Positions 1 to 15,200 of a DNA stretch of 64,000 nucleotides are shown one piece after another (position 1 is the first letter of the stretch; every line of letters starts with the position of its first letter). Source of the DNA: Marisa cornuarietis (taxonomy: Eukaryota > Mollusca > Gastropoda > Architaenioglossa > Ampullariidae); contig SMMW01000001.1 in the NCBI GenBank assembly GCA_004794655.1, positions 20,718,501 through 20,782,500 on the forward strand, in the 5' to 3' direction. Made by a program: the position numbers and the translations under genes. The notes under the pieces are model-generated. The model was given only the letters and a program-made list of their open reading frames with translations, was not told the origin of the DNA and made no database searches.

Positions 1-144
1 GAAAGTCTTTCAAATACCTTTTATGAACCAATTTTTGCATGTGGTTGTTTCCTTCGAATAATAATAATAAAAAAGTGCTTCGCTTTCCAAGGCCTACCCC
101 CTCCCAAAACTGTCTCCATTCAAAGATGAACACTGACAATATAC

Positions 145-281
145 CTCCTGCCTCCTTGAGACGTTGTGTAGCCAGACTAACGATGCGGGCTGTCTCCTGG
201 ATGTCCGGGATCAGGAGTGCCAGACCCTCACTCTCTTCCTCCTCCCCTTTGCTGCAGAGGATCCCCTTTCCTTTGTTGCTC
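145..281 (-). CDS. BIRC6: BIRC6 exon 59 (last in window)
   Basis: Residues 4729-4774. It contains [20 protein letters not shown] then [12 protein letters not shown], vertebrate QEPEGLTLLVPDIQKTAEIVYAATTSLRQA. It leaves in phase 1 at G|GTATAT; 1-144 is the next intron, with nothing recognised. The UBC-domain exons lie outside the window. Confidence 0.94.
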
Positions 282-3200
282 CTGCAGCATACATGGTGCA
301 TTTTTGTTAACAGTGTACCATGTCAAGGACACAACTTGAAATCAGGGGATGATAACAAGAATGCGACCTTAACAAATGTGACAAAAATCAGCGAACAAGA
401 CAAATGCTCAATGACTAGCTAATATCATGAACACGTGTATGCATGACAAGGTGACAGACTGTCCTTTTGCAATCAAGTTTCCATAAAAAGCAACGATCAA
501 AACAAACTTGTTTTCAATTATTTCATATGCTGGATGATGTGCTGTACACTAAATAATTTTTAGTGAAGGAGCTCTGAGAGACATTATCATTATTTGAAGT
601 TATTTGAAGAATTCCTCTAGGGTAAAGAATGTAAGAAAGGCTTATAGAGACAGAAAGTATTTAAAATTAATATTAACATACAATGTTTTTATTGGGCAGA
701 CATATGTCCGAACTCCCTCCCCCTAGATTTGGCTGCTTGTACAAATAAAAGCTTTCTGGGAAAAGAAAACTTTGAGGCTAGATTTGACTTTCCCTCCCAC
801 TACTTCTTTGCCACTCATTTTTAGCTTCTCTCACTGCTGCCATGTCACCTACTTCAGTCTGCTGGCATACGTGTCAACACATCCTTTCATTTTCGCTAGC
901 AGCTTTTCAATGGAAACAGGAGTGGAATCCAATGGCACACATCCATCTTCTGCTGGAAACTGAGACTGAGGCAGAGGCATTGGTAGAAGCAAGGGCACCA
1001 GCGAAGGGCAAACAGCCATGCCTGTTCAATCACAGGAAAGCAGCATCAGTATATAAATATATGTAACCCCTTTATTATTTTAAACTTAACGGGGTTTTCT
1101 TTAGAAATATCAATAAGGCCTTTTTACTTATCTGTTAGTAATAAGACTATCTCTAACATGTGGCAAGCACAGGTGTTTAGTTTCATAAGTGCATTTACAT
1201 TGCAACTTTCCCTAGCATCAGCCAGATTCAGTGCTTTATATATGTACAGGCACAACTTTTTGGAGTAGGTGTCATGTCAAATGCACCTTCATGAACATGC
1301 ATACACACCACATCACCACATGAAGGTACATAGAAAAGTGCAAACAAGTGCACAGCACATAAACACCCTCCCCCCTTACATCTCCACACACAAAGAAGGC
1401 GGAGGAAATAGAGTAGCCAGAGAAAACAACCGATGATCAACCTTGTAAATAGGTGTGACGTCCATAAGCAGAGGTGTGTCAGAGCCAAGATACAAACGTA
1501 TGACACCCGATTCTTGCTGTTGTGACAAGTGCATTAGCCACCATGCCACCAACCACCCACATAAAGAACTATTTCATACTACCAAATATGATGATGCATG
1601 AAACCTGCCTTGCAAAGAACAGCTCTTAGTATTAACAAGTCAATTACATCTTGTATAACACTCAAACAAGCACAAATACAAGTACACTATTATGAGTGCA
1701 TGAGCACTTCTACAATCATACAAGAACATTAAGAGTACATGTTTACTCTTACAACCACACAATAACACAACTAAGAATGTGCACTCCTACAATCTCCAGT
1801 ACACCATACAGCACATGTACAATAATAAGCATGCTTGCACTAAGAGTACATGTGCACTCATACATCCACATACTTAGGTACACAATTACATCAAAAGGAC
1901 ACAAGCACTCTATAAAAGTATATATGTGCATAGAATCCCACACAAGTGCACACACACAATCAAAACTGCATATGCACTCTTCCTTACCTCTGAGCAGATG
2001 CAGCAGTGCTCGATAAAGCGGTACATGGCGGGCCATGTCCAAGACAGAATCATTGCGTAAGTAAGAGGAGATGGCAGGAACCAAACATGAGTGGCTCAGC
2101 AGCTCAAACAGCACTTCTGGCAGTGGCCACTCTCTGGATGGCGCTGCATAGTCTGAGTTGGAAGCAGAGACTGTGATCTTGTCAGCTGGTGTTTCTTGAT
2201 CACAAAAGTCTTTAGGGATGACACCACCCGGGTTGATGTAACTACCAAGTACCTGAAGTATCAAGGCACAATAACAAGTCAAGTAGCGATATTTATTTCC
2301 AAACACACTTCAGTGCATTACTGCATTCATTTTATTTTTCAACTTTGTAGTTTTCTTCGAAAGTGTTCCTTCTCTGATTTGTTCTTCTCATTTAACTCAT
2401 TAGAGTAAAAACCACTACCAACAACAAAAGTAAACCTACACCTTCTTATAAACAACACCTAATGGTCCTAAGATCATGAGTCCTACAATACATAACCATT
2501 TATCATGGATCTCAAGGGACATAGCTCAAGAAAACATTTGTCTTACATCTTTTCTGCAGTTTCAGTTGAAGTTTTATTCTTTCATCTTAACTGGGTATAA
2601 GAAACTGATGAAAAGTGCACAAAAGCGTCCATCAATACATTAACCATAATAAGTTTTAAAAATTATTAACAAAAGCTGTATTAAAACATAAACAAGTTTT
2701 ATTATGTCTATAGTTGCAAACACATCACCTGCAGCAGGCCGGCCACATGCTCCTCCTCGCTGCGCTGACGTAGAAGGGCCTGCTCTGCATCCCAGCTGGA
2801 GGTGGTGGAGCCCGTCCCAAAGCCAGTGCCTTTGGCCCAGTAGTGCTGTGTTTTCTCCTCACTTTGTGACAAGCCATTCTGGGTGGCAGCTGCTTGCATT
2901 GCAGCCAAGATCACTTGTGTCTGCAGCGGGAATGAAAGAAGAGCTGCAAAACTTGGGACCTCATAACAAATAGTGGGTTAGGAACTCAGAAAGTGGCTAT
3001 TCAAAGTGTGACAATGTTTGGATTAAACAGCATGAAAGATCACGTGACGGGTATGCCTAAAAGTAATAAAACTATCTCTCATTTCTCATTCTTAATGTAC
3101 TTTACCTATAACTTGAAATACTTCCAGCTACAAAAGACTGCAACACATTTCAATCAAACACTGGCCCAAAATTGGTCCAAACCAAAGCAAAGTTAGTTAT

Positions 3201-6200
3201 CTAAAGTCTTTTAACTAAAAATGCTGGGCATTGATTTGTATTTCCGTTAACAGAGCCAATTACTGTAAACCGTAAATGTTCACAATGTCTATGCCAAAAT
3301 CTGTGAACACACATAAAAATAAAGATGGATATGAATGTAGAGTGATGTCCCTTCACCTAACTGACTGGAGGGGACTAGCTCTGTCGTTTTGTCTTGTCCT
3401 GGAATGTACGTTGAGTTTTGGTTTCTTCTTCTCATCTGTGATGTTTGCTGTGCCGTTTACCTTCGTTATGGATTATTCTTCAGTTCTTGTGCTCCATCAT
3501 TTCTTTGCAACAGACATTTTCTTCCACTAACGTCTTCTGTTTCCTGTTCTTTGTTCTGCCATCTTGCTTTGATTTTTGACTGTACAGGATTCTGCGCCTC
3601 CCTCACCAACACTTCTAACTGTTTCTGGCATTGTGGACCATACTGTTTTCCATTTTTAATTTATGAACTGCATATGTTGCTACATGTTCTGTGGATTAGA
3701 TTCTGAATCTATGCGCTTCAGCAATGTCGTCTGGTGACAGATGTGTTCGTGTCATTCAGCATCCGTATGTGTCACTGACTGCTGTCACCTTCGCTTCTTC
3801 AGTGCCAGGACTGTGCTGTTCTCAACTGTGTTGCCTAAAACTTCAATAATCTGATGAACCTTTCTTTTTACTGGCCTATACTTGAAATTCAAGACATTGC
3901 ATATACTGATCCTTGCTTTGTGTAGATCAACTTCAAAGGAAAGTTCGGTGCTGGCGGGAAGGGTGCAAGCGTAAATAATAATAAGAACACTGAAACTTAC
4001 TGTTTTTGAGATTAGCACCATTATTATTATGTTTGTGTGTTTTTCTTTCTAGTAAAGCACTTTGAGCCTCCCTATAATGGTGGGAAAAAGCGCTATACAA
4101 ATCAACTTCAATATTATTATAACTACGATTCACAAATGCACACACAATCTCCTAACCTCCTGCTGGAAACCAGAGACAGGAATGCGAGGCATATGATGAC
4201 TCAGTACAGAAAGACAAGCCAACACCAGGTGCAGAACACCAATGTCCAGCACCATTCGCCGCAGCAGCACTCCATCATCTGTTGTAAGTGGCGAGGCATC
4301 TAACAGTGACTTCAGCACAGTGAAAGGAAGTGTTGGCAGAGAACTGGCAATGGGTGATGTCAGGATGTGACCTGGTTCATCAAACAAAGTTTGGCAGCAA
4401 ATGTTAACTCATTTAGCACATACCTGTGCTAAGCCTTTACAATGATGCGCTGCAGGCAGCACCTATGTGTGCAACATATTTCAATAATTTTTACACCATA
4501 TCTTAGTGAAAAGGGATGAAACTCAACCATTTAACTAGGAGAACCAATAGATCTGCATTCCTTAGAATGGCAACAGGATATTTTTATTTGAAAATTTGAA
4601 TCTTCCGGAGCTTCCTTTTTCCGAAAAAAGATGGGAGCACAAAGGAAAATAGCAGTGCTTCTATGTTTCTTACCCCCATCTCCATCATCTGTGACTCCCA
4701 GGACAAGACGCAGCAGGCATTGGGCTTTCTTTCGCTCTTTCAGTAAGACTTCTGCATAACCAGGTAGTCGCAAGAAGAGACCAAAGGCAATGAGGGAGTG
4801 AGGGGGGATGGTAGGCATGGCGCCCGCTACATGGCGAGCTGCCTGAGACGAGGCAGGAGCCGGCGAGACTGGCTCCATATATGGCTGATAAAGACAAAGA
4901 AAACATGTAGGTAATACCGGCTCCATGTATGGCTGATACAGATAAAGGAGACGTCAGTAATATACAAAGAATGATTGCTTCAAAAAAGAAAAACAAAAAA
5001 AATTATAAAGGTCAAAATAAAAACATTTACAACATAATTCATTACTTTGGCACAGGTGCAGCCACACTATATGCCTACAAAGAATCTCAGTATGTGTGTA
5101 GTATGTTATTATATTTTTTATACAAATATCAATACGAAACATGGAAAACAATTCAATTGTTACATTTCCTGACGCCTTTCCAAACAGGATTACCTCCCAT
5201 GAAAGCAGCAGCTCTGACAGTAAGTTCCTGCAATTTCTACCACAACCTCACTTCACTGCAAAAACGGCATACGGCATGAATGTACACGCTATATGCTACA
5301 CAGCAAAAGCTTATGATCTCTCACAGAAGCTTGCTTTGCCCAATGAGCTTAAAGGCAATAAAGCAGCGTAGGTGAGTTTTCTTCATCCGAAGGTTTAGTT
5401 GATGAAAATTTAAAAAAAAACCCTCAGATTTAGTGGGTGAGCAAAGCATGTCTGATGGCAAGGAAGGAGGTGAGGATCAAATGAAAGAAAATATGATCAT
5501 CCTGCTTCTAACATGAATGACAACACCAAAATCAATGAGTCTGAAGATGTTCCCAACTCAGTAGACATACATTTCGTCAGCAAATTGTGTAAAAACCTTT
5601 GAAGGTTTTTCTTCACCTGGACTATAAGGCCCATTTGATAATGATAAACTTGTGATTTATACAGCACATGATCACACTCACGAATAAGCATGCTCTCAGC
5701 ACTTGAGACAAAAAGGAGACATGGACAGTATATGAAGAATGGAAGGAGCAATAACTGTATAGACAAGTAATAAAAGACAAATGTAGAAGACGGAAAGAGG
5801 GATCAGGGAACAAACAGTAAGGATGGAGAGTATCATAAGTCTGCAGAGGAAGACGAGCAGGTGGACTAGTCAATAAACTATAATCACAACTATTGACAAT
5901 CAATAGACGAAAAATGTGAAAGAAAGGGTTAGAAAAAAAACTAGCATTTTGTTGATTGGTGTAAGAAGTAATGCTCATGGAACAGATATGTTTTAGTGCA
6001 GGTTTAAAGGATTCGATGGTGGGTAGATGGCAGATGGGGAAGGAAAGAGAGTTCCACTGTTTTTGCAGCACAGTAACTAAACATCTGGTGACCATATGTT
6101 GTTCTGGGGACAGGGATCGTGAGGGTATGGTCATCAGACGAAGAGTGGAGTTGTCTGGCTGGGTTGTAAGGGAAAGGTTCAGAGAAATAGTCCAAGCAGG

Positions 6201-9200
6201 AGCCTACAAAGAAATTAAAACACAGACAGCTTGTACTGAATGTAAGAACGGATGGGTAGCCAGTGCAGACAAGAAGAGGAATGACATGATCTTGTTTCCT
6301 AGCCCCTAAGCACCACACGTCTGCCTGGGAAGAGTGCTGATCTGTATTTACTGTTATAAACAATGAAACAGTCAACTCTATAAAATGAAACTAAAATGTA
6401 GACCAGGCAGGTTATATACAAGGCAATAATCCTGCAAATTCTTCTTTTTCTCTGTATATTTTATATCTTCACACCCACTTTCTCATTTGTTTTTAGGATG
6501 TTGATGCTTATCATCCCCTGCAATATGGGCCATGGGCTGAAATAAGGCAGAGAGAAAAAACCCACTGCAGCATACTAAAGTTAAAAACATTTCTGCTTAT
6601 TTAAGAAATATTACCAGGAAAAACTCATTCTTGACCGTAGGCTAAACGGCGGTTTGACACGCTTGGACGCACGTATTTACCTCGTTTTCAAAAAATCATA
6701 AAAAATTAACTAAAAGAGGTAGAAGAACAATTCAAATTGATAATGATATATCAAAATGTAAAGAAAAGGAACAGCCTTTTCTTGTGTCTGCTTGAAATCA
6801 CACTTTTATAGTATTCCCAACAGAAAATGCCATGATAATGAGCCCATACATAACGCGCGCAGTGAAACATTAGCCGCTTTCACAAGCGTAAATGAATAAA
6901 TACATAAGGCAGGAAACTACTGAAACCTCTAGGAAATGTTCCACCATGATTCCTTCCCTTGAACTGGCAGCCAATCAAAACTTTTCGTTTTGTAACAAAG
7001 AAAAGAATGTAAACATTGGTCAAGTGCCATTTTGAACTATCGAAGTACGTTGCCGGTCACTCAATTTGACATGGATCTGTACTTCAACAACCACAAAGGT
7101 GAAGAAAATAGTAAGTAACATTTAAATTCTAATATATATTCTAATAAAACATATGTTTGTTTGGTACTTTATGTCTGTATATATTGTGTAAATCAAAATT
7201 TCACTCCCAGGCATTTGCTAGCCATTTTCCAAACAGAAAGACTGGTAGCGTGGGAAAATGCAAAAACTTTGTGTTAAAACGTACTTCCTACATTTTTTAA
7301 GAAAGACAATTGTGTTTCGAAATGAATAGGCTATCTTATTTAATTAGGTTTTTCTTCCCCCCCAAAAAAACAATTTAAAAAGTGCATCACACCATAGGGT
7401 GCGATCCATGGCCAGGTGAAGGTCACGTGATCACACCTATGAGGGCGAAGCAAAAGGGACGAGTTAAAAATTAATCAGAAAGCTCTGATCATGACTTACG
7501 AGTTTTGTTACCATTATGCATTAGCACAATTCAGTTCTACATAGTATATTATTAGTTGAATGTATTCTTTTACACTTAATGTCTTACTTTAGCGTCATTA
7601 CCTGTGGATTTTGTCACCTGTGGTTCAGTGGCTAAATAAGATAAATATAATTGCTATCCAGTGTTTTAAATGCCATTTCTTTATTATAATTGGTCCATAT
7701 AGAGAGCATGACCTGCGCCATAGGGCAAGGGGCTTTTAAAACACAAGACATACAAGACCACTTACATCAAAAAGCTCATCTGATGACTCAACGGTCACCC
7801 ACTCCTGACCCAAGTCAGGCAGGTTGTTGTTCTCAGTGCCGCCAACATCTGCAGCCATGCCCTGCCGGGCAATATGAGGGTACAGGAGAGGCAGGTGCTC
7901 AGCAAGCAGTGCCAGGCCACCCACGGATGCAAACACCTGCAGGGCCGATGGGAAAGCAGGCGAAGCCAGCAAGAATTCATCCGGAATGTCCTCAGCTTTG
8001 TCTCCCCATTCAAGCAGACTGCCAAAGGCTCCTATTGGAAGTAAAATTTCTTAATGAATGGTGTGACTACACTAAAATTATTTCTCTGTTAGAATTTGAT
8101 GTCAGCCAACAATGAAAGGACAAAGAAGTAAATGTGATGACAAGCTGTACCCAATCTCCAATCTTTGGAAGATGTTTTCATGAGTGGAAACGAGCCTGGA
8201 CACATACCCATTTCAGCAGCAGCCAGAGCAGCTTGTAAGGAGGAAGGAGGTACAATGGTTCGGGTGTTGACAGTGATGTCAAAGGACAGCGTTGTAGTAC
8301 CAGGTGCAAGACCTCGCTGAAGAAGGATCTGTGTGAGCTGTGAGAAGGTCAGATCACCTGGCAACGCTTTACCTGTAAATCAGTTGAAAACAGCAGAATA
8401 GATGAGCAGAAACATCTATGCCACAAATACAAGCACACGCTGCCTTTGAAGACTTCCCTATCTACTGCTTGAAAATATACTCAAGTTCAAAGCAAAATAT
8501 GACTCTAAAACATGAGAAATTACTAACGTGTGAGAGACTGAGGGAATAAGGGTGAGTGGAGGAAGTCAGTGACAGTGTTAGTACAACTTGCCCTTCATGA
8601 GGCTGTGCTGTAGATGCAGGGTACAGTGAGGGAACTTCAGGCTGGAAGAGTTTGCCTCATAGACATGACCACGGCGAGTGGGAGGTCTGGGAGGTAAGCC
8701 CGTCTTAGATGGAGATGGACTCTTTTCACGTTTCACTTTTGCCAGCACACCTGCCATTCAAATTGATGAAAGACTTACATTTTGCACAAGCCATTCTTCT
8801 AAATGCATTTAACTTTCTTGATCCTCTCAAGGGATGTAAGCCTTATGAAGACATACTGGTCCATTTCATGTTCAGCCATCTGCTATTATTTATTATTAGT
8901 CACCCACCTGCTGCATTGATGTATTCCATCACTTCAATGCCTAGCTCTGTGGTCTCTTTGGCCAGAACTTCTGCTTGCTTGCTGTCATCTCGACCTTCCA
9001 GCAGACTGCTAGCCACCATGGCTGCTGTTGTGGGATCTACCCAAAAAAATTGATAAGTCTCAGGGGCTAGATCTAACGCCACACACCAACCAAGCCAAAA
9101 GTTATTGTGTGAGGAGTAGAAGCCAGTGAAATATTTCACAATCTTTCACGTTCTCCTTGGATGAAATTTATTTCAAAAAGAAATTGCCACTTCAACTATT

Positions 9201-12200
9201 CTCACCTCCAAACTGACCCATGACATCTGAGCAGGGGTTGTTGATGTTTGCAATGAGGGAGCAGCAGCCACGGCCAGCACCAAAGCTTGGGTGATGCATG
9301 CGCCAGCTGCTGCCCTTGTTTCCAGGGCTGGTGGTGTTGAGGTGGCAGTACAGCTCTGAGGACATCCGCAAAGCAACCAGTATCTTCTCATCCTCCAGTA
9401 ACACTTGCAGCAGCATGCGTCGCGTGAAGCCAGACAATGGTACTGTGCCAAGTAAAGTCCCTGGATGAGCACAAGATGTAGCACAAGTTTCCTGAATACA
9501 TTTAAGTCACTAACAAACGACATAGCAACAACAGAACAAAACTCATGCTACACCCCATCTTTAGCACAAACTACTGATGAAATGTTTAAAAATGTTCACA
9601 TCCCTAGTCAGTATGGAGCAAAAATTAGCCCTTAAAATTCTGTGCATGTTTTGTCTTGATATCTAGTTCCCAAATCCTTGCAGCTAGAATACACCACCAT
9701 CACAAAAGGTAACTGACCTGAACGTGATGCACCCTGCTGTCGGATAACATCACAGAGAACTTTGGCAAAGAAGAGTTGATTGACTGAATGACAAGCAATA
9801 ACACCTGTGAAGAACTGGATGGCAGTTGTCTCCACCAGGGCTCTCTCTTCTACATTCATTACCTGTAAGATGTAATGGGGAGATAAGCAAATGAGATGAT
9901 ATCAAGAGCAGCAACTGCTGTTTGGAGGCAGAAATAGATAATACACCTGGTTTCTAAAAGAAAATTTTTATTTGCAGTAACATTACAAAAGAATTTATCC
10001 TAGAAGATTTAAGCCTAATCCTTTGTTGTTATAACTGAAGACCCAGTTTCACCAGTCTCTCCCTCTCTCTTGTGTGTTGGCTGTATTTTATAAATGTGGA
10101 AAAGAGCTGAATGCTGTTAGAAAGGTGTGTTTCATGATGTCCCATCTAAAGTCATTTGTTCACAAAACACATCATGACACAGCCAGTCAAAAAGGCATTT
10201 GCCTTGCAGTTGTTGAAAGAATGTGCACACCCTGAGTAGATTCATAATTTAGTAACTTTTCTTGCCTGAAAAGGCCTCAAAGTAGTAACCTTCTATTCCC
10301 CTCCTCAAGCACTCTAACCAGCAGACTAGGGAGCCTCCCCCCATTCTGAAATCAAGCCTGAAGTCTCTCAGACACTTACTTTTTGTCGATCAGAGGTAGC
10401 GATGCATGCAACTGGCGGTCTCTGTGCAGAAGTGTTGCATAGCAATGTCAGAAGCGCCGGCCAGAACACATTACCTTCCGACGTGCCCAGCCAGTCCTTA
10501 ATGCTGGGTTCCCAACACAGTTCAGCAAAAAATGACAAAATGGCTGCCACCAAGTCAGCAGTCAGACTGCCACAGCCTTGCTCTGAAATCCCCAAATAAA
10601 TGTCACAACTGCTGTATTAAAGACCAATGCAAAGTGGTTGCAGGACACAAGGCCAAATACTTTCATGTTTATAACACAAATGTATACATGCATACATCTA
10701 CCAATTCTTATTTGCAGCAAACACACAATTCACCCCACCATCAAAATCTGCCACCAACCACAACTAACTTAAAACCAGAGACCCAGCAAAGAACAGGGCT
10801 ACACACCAGAGGAACTTCTATCAACCTTGCGCGGCCCATTATCTGTGGTCTCCTGCCGCTGTCGCCTAGCATCGCTTGCCAAGTTTTGTTCTGCAATCAG
10901 TGCTATCTGGTGACTACAGAATTCAGCCAACCCCTGGGTCAGTACTGCAGGCAACCCAGAGTGCAAAAGCTGAGACACAGCAGCAGGGGAGCGGCTGACC
11001 ACTGCAATGGTAGCCAAGTGACCGCAGTCTAGCACGGGGTTTCTCAAACTCTGTGAATAAATTGTAAAATTTAGCCATGGGAAAAATACATGCTAAGTAA
11101 GAAGTCAAAACAAAATATATCTATTAGATAAATATCTTATAATACCAGAACAGGTTTCAGTGGAACTCTGTTAAAAAAAATAATGAAAGAGAACAAAGCA
11201 ATAATAATAATAAGTTGGAAGCAATAATAATAATGAGGATTTGTATAGCACTCTTCCAAAAATTTGCTCAGACCACTTTACATAAATCATACATAGACTA
11301 AATCGTCAATAACCATGTACCATATTCACATATAACAGACTTGCGCACTTCTACAACATACACTCACTCATACACAAAGCAAATTACAGACACAAGTTAT
11401 GCACGCTCATGTCAGGACAGGGTCACAGTGAAGTCGTCATTCTGAAAAGATGCGTCTAAAGTTTGGACTTAGAGGTGGTTAAAGAATCAGAGTGTCGGAG
11501 CAGCAATAAACCAATAAAGCTGCTAATGGATGGCGATAAACAGTATACAAAGATGTTCTCACCTGCTGTGAGTGACTGAGAAGCGTGGCCTCTTTAGAAT
11601 CATCTGTCATGGTACCAGCATCCAGCCCACAATGACTTGGCTGTAAGTTTTGGGGTTGCAAGCGAGCTTCTTTTGAGTCATCAGTCATGGACCCACCCCC
11701 TATGCCTTGCTGCTGATGCTGCCTGGTGGCACTGTCTTTGCTGTCGTCGGTGACAGCTGTGGAGACTCCCTCTGGAATGACGAAGCCAGTCAGGCGCAGG
11801 AGAAGCCTGAAGTAGGGAGGGTGGATGTAGCATGATGCACACAGCACATTGTTGATGGACTTCTTCAGCACCGAGTCCACAGGGAGCATACTTGACCAGG
11901 TGTACAGGAATCTAGTAGAAACAAATAAATATGAATGGCAGCTGGCAAAGTAACAAATCGATGCAATCTACTTCTGCACTGTAAGCCCAGAACTCTTGCA
12001 TCTTCTGACCAAACATTTTGAACCTGGACATTCTTTTGCTGGGAGCACATAGGCATGACTGTCACGAGGCATCTTTATCTTCCAATGCAAAATAATACTA
12101 AATACAAATAATTATGCATCTGTTCAATATTTGTCAATGCTTCTGCTTAGCAGACTGCACAAACAAGACCTCTGCGACCCACTGATGACATCAACTGTCC

Positions 12201-15200
12201 TCCACAGCCTACTTTTAGCAGTCCACAAGAACAAGGATTTATCCCATAGATAAATGTACCAGCACTATTGATTAAATGTTTTTATTTAATACATTTTTTT
12301 TAAAAAGAGGAAGCTAACGTACTGCACAAAGTTTTCTGTCACAAGCTCTTGTAAATCGTATTCCACAGGCAGGTCATGACTATACCACAGAACTGCTGCC
12401 ACGCAGTGCACATGCTCTGGAGCGGGGCTTGGTATAGGTGAGTTGGAGTCAGCCATGCGCTCATCTTTCATCTGGCGACAGATGAAGGCCTGGGCACTAT
12501 CAGCCAGCCACTGAAGCAAGGCTTGAACCCTAGCATAAATAATAAAACACTCCATTGGCAATGAAAAAGAGTGGATGTAAAAAAGACTGACAAAACTGGG
12601 ACAATTCAAAAAAGTTTAATTAAAAAATATCAATACACATTCAATCTCATGGAACACCATACAACCAAAATAGAAAGGCTAGGTAGAGAGATAGGAACCT
12701 AAAGGCAGAAGAATAACTGGGAAAGAATTGAGGCAAGAATAAAGCAACAGATATGCACTCTCACAATTAGGAGGGAGTGAATGATGGAGACAAGAGGAAC
12801 TCATGATGCACACTTAAGTCTAGACTAAGTCTACACTAAGACTAGACTAACCTGTTCTTTGTTCCAAGGTCTTGTGTTATTCCCAGCTGGTACAAGATTT
12901 CCATCGTGTAAGGACTGGAAACTCCACTCACACGACCAAGGTAGATGTGACCACCTCCTGCACAATACCACCAGCCTCAGTCACCATTGCATTAGACCAC
13001 CATTTCACCCATGATTTGAAAATACACATCTGAGAACTGTTGAACAGTTGTTCAAAAAGATCTTATCAAACAGTTACACCGCAGGCCTGCTTAAGACTTT
13101 CTACATCATTTCTACAAACAATCACAAATGCCACAACACAAGAAAATCTGCTAATCCAGATACAACCTTATACATTTTCTCAAGAACTGCATCTTAGAAA
13201 CAACTTTTGAGCTGTCTGTAAATCTAAATCTACAGAGACATTAACATTCCACAGCTTGCTAACTGCAGAATTAAAAAAATAAAAACCTGTTAACAGCTGA
13301 TTCGGTCAGACGTCCATTTTATATGAATATAATCTTTATAGGTGATTGTAGCTATGTAGATGTATGTGTTTGAACATACAACTTTAGAGGCTTGTAAGAA
13401 AACGTTCAACAACTGGTAATGGACTGTAACAAAATCACACTTTTAGCATCTAAGATATATGCAGTAAAGCACTATGAATGTCATTGCTCATGCTGATCAA
13501 TTTTGTTCAGACAGAGGAAAACTTGTAGTCTGCTGCATTCAACGTGTTCATCTACACAAGCACCAACTACTGACCTCTGCCTGTACACTGGGCTTGGTTC
13601 CTAAGGATGTTATCGATGAGTGCCAGGCCAATCTCCATAGAACTCAGCCCCAGCTGCAAAAGAACTGATTCAATCTTGGCTGCATACAAGGCTGCAGTGG
13701 GGGAAATGAGGAGGGAAGTGCAGGTGTTGAGGAGATTACAGGTAGGAGTAGCAGCACGAGCCACCTCAGCTGCCACTTCTGGGTGAGACATCAGGCAGTG
13801 ATACAGCAGGCGAAGCCAGGCCATACTGCAAAATATGACATACAATATCATAAGCAAACTTTTTGATTTCATTACTTTAAAAGAAAGAGTCCATACCTGT
13901 AAATATGTGCAGACATAAATACACCTTCATGGTTACATTAATCTACATAATTTGCATGCACTCATACCCAAACCCATAAGACTTCTCATAAATGTTTGAC
14001 CAAACCCTCACCTGCATGTTGACATGGTGTCTTCTGAAGGTAACAAAGCACTAGGCCCTTCTCCAACCTCTCCAAAGGCTCGCTGGCCTCGCAGACAGAC
14101 CTGCTGTAGACCAATGGTCATGGAATCCCGGGGACGATGCAAGCGCAGTGTGACGGAGCTGACCACTTCAGGCCGCAGCAGCTGCAGTTTGATGATGGCC
14201 AGACTGCAGGTGACTAGAGGTGGGGAAGTAGGAACCACAGTCCACCCATCATGGCTGATCTCAAGGGACACAAATGATGGACATGCTGCACAAGGAATGA
14301 TAAGTCTGATATCTCTATGGGTTATATACTTGGTCTCCAGGGCACAATGATAGTTTGATATCTTTATGGGTGACACACCTGATCTCCAGGGCACAATGAT
14401 CTAAGGAATATATATATATATATGCGCATCAGATATTAACAAAGAGAAAATCCCATTCAAATGAAATGTAAAGTGCACCCACAGGTTATCACAAAATTAC
14501 ATTCAAAAATGATCAAATGCTAATAAAATATACTGTTAGTTGATGACAAAACTGCATTGTTGCATTTTATTTTTTGCATAAGAGTACAGAGAGACCCAGA
14601 TCCCAAACCGCACTGACTGATGTCACTGATATTGTGCAAGCTACAAGCCAATATAAGTTTGAAAAAAAAGATGCCTCCATGATAGTTGGCCTATACTACT
14701 GACAGAAAATTTAGGCTTTGAATGTTTTATGATGAGCAGGTAAGAAGATCAATATTAAAGCATGCACACAATCACCTTTATGAAGAAACATGAACATATA
14801 TGCACACCCATTCATGCTTTCTCACTCTCACACTCACACATATCACCCAATACAAAAAAAATTACCTACTGGTAAGAGCGCCACTATGGGGTCTGATGTC
14901 AACCTGCCTCAGTAGAACAGCAAATGGAAGCGTGACTACTAGCTCCACCCAGGGTTCATCTGGGTAGAAATGGTAGCTCCATGCTGCTGTGCGTGCTCTT
15001 CGATGGGGTGCTGAGGTCTGGATGAGGGCATCAGGAGGGCTGGCAGTTGGACTGGTTGCTACTATTGAACCTGTCACATACAGCAGCAACACCCACCTTA
15101 ATCAATAGGGTCATTCTTAATAGATCTTGACGGATGCAAGTTTTAATAATAAGGGGATGAATACAACAGATTTCCCCTCATGGAGGCAAGCTTAGTGAGC

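Noticed and set aside
39..422. A 127-codon plus-strand ORF at the window start
   Set aside because: It is the antisense shadow of BIRC6 exon 59 and its flanking introns.
1690..1990. The spaced short repeats as a CRISPR-like array
   Set aside because: The repeats are imperfect, the spacing is irregular, and the DNA is an animal intron.
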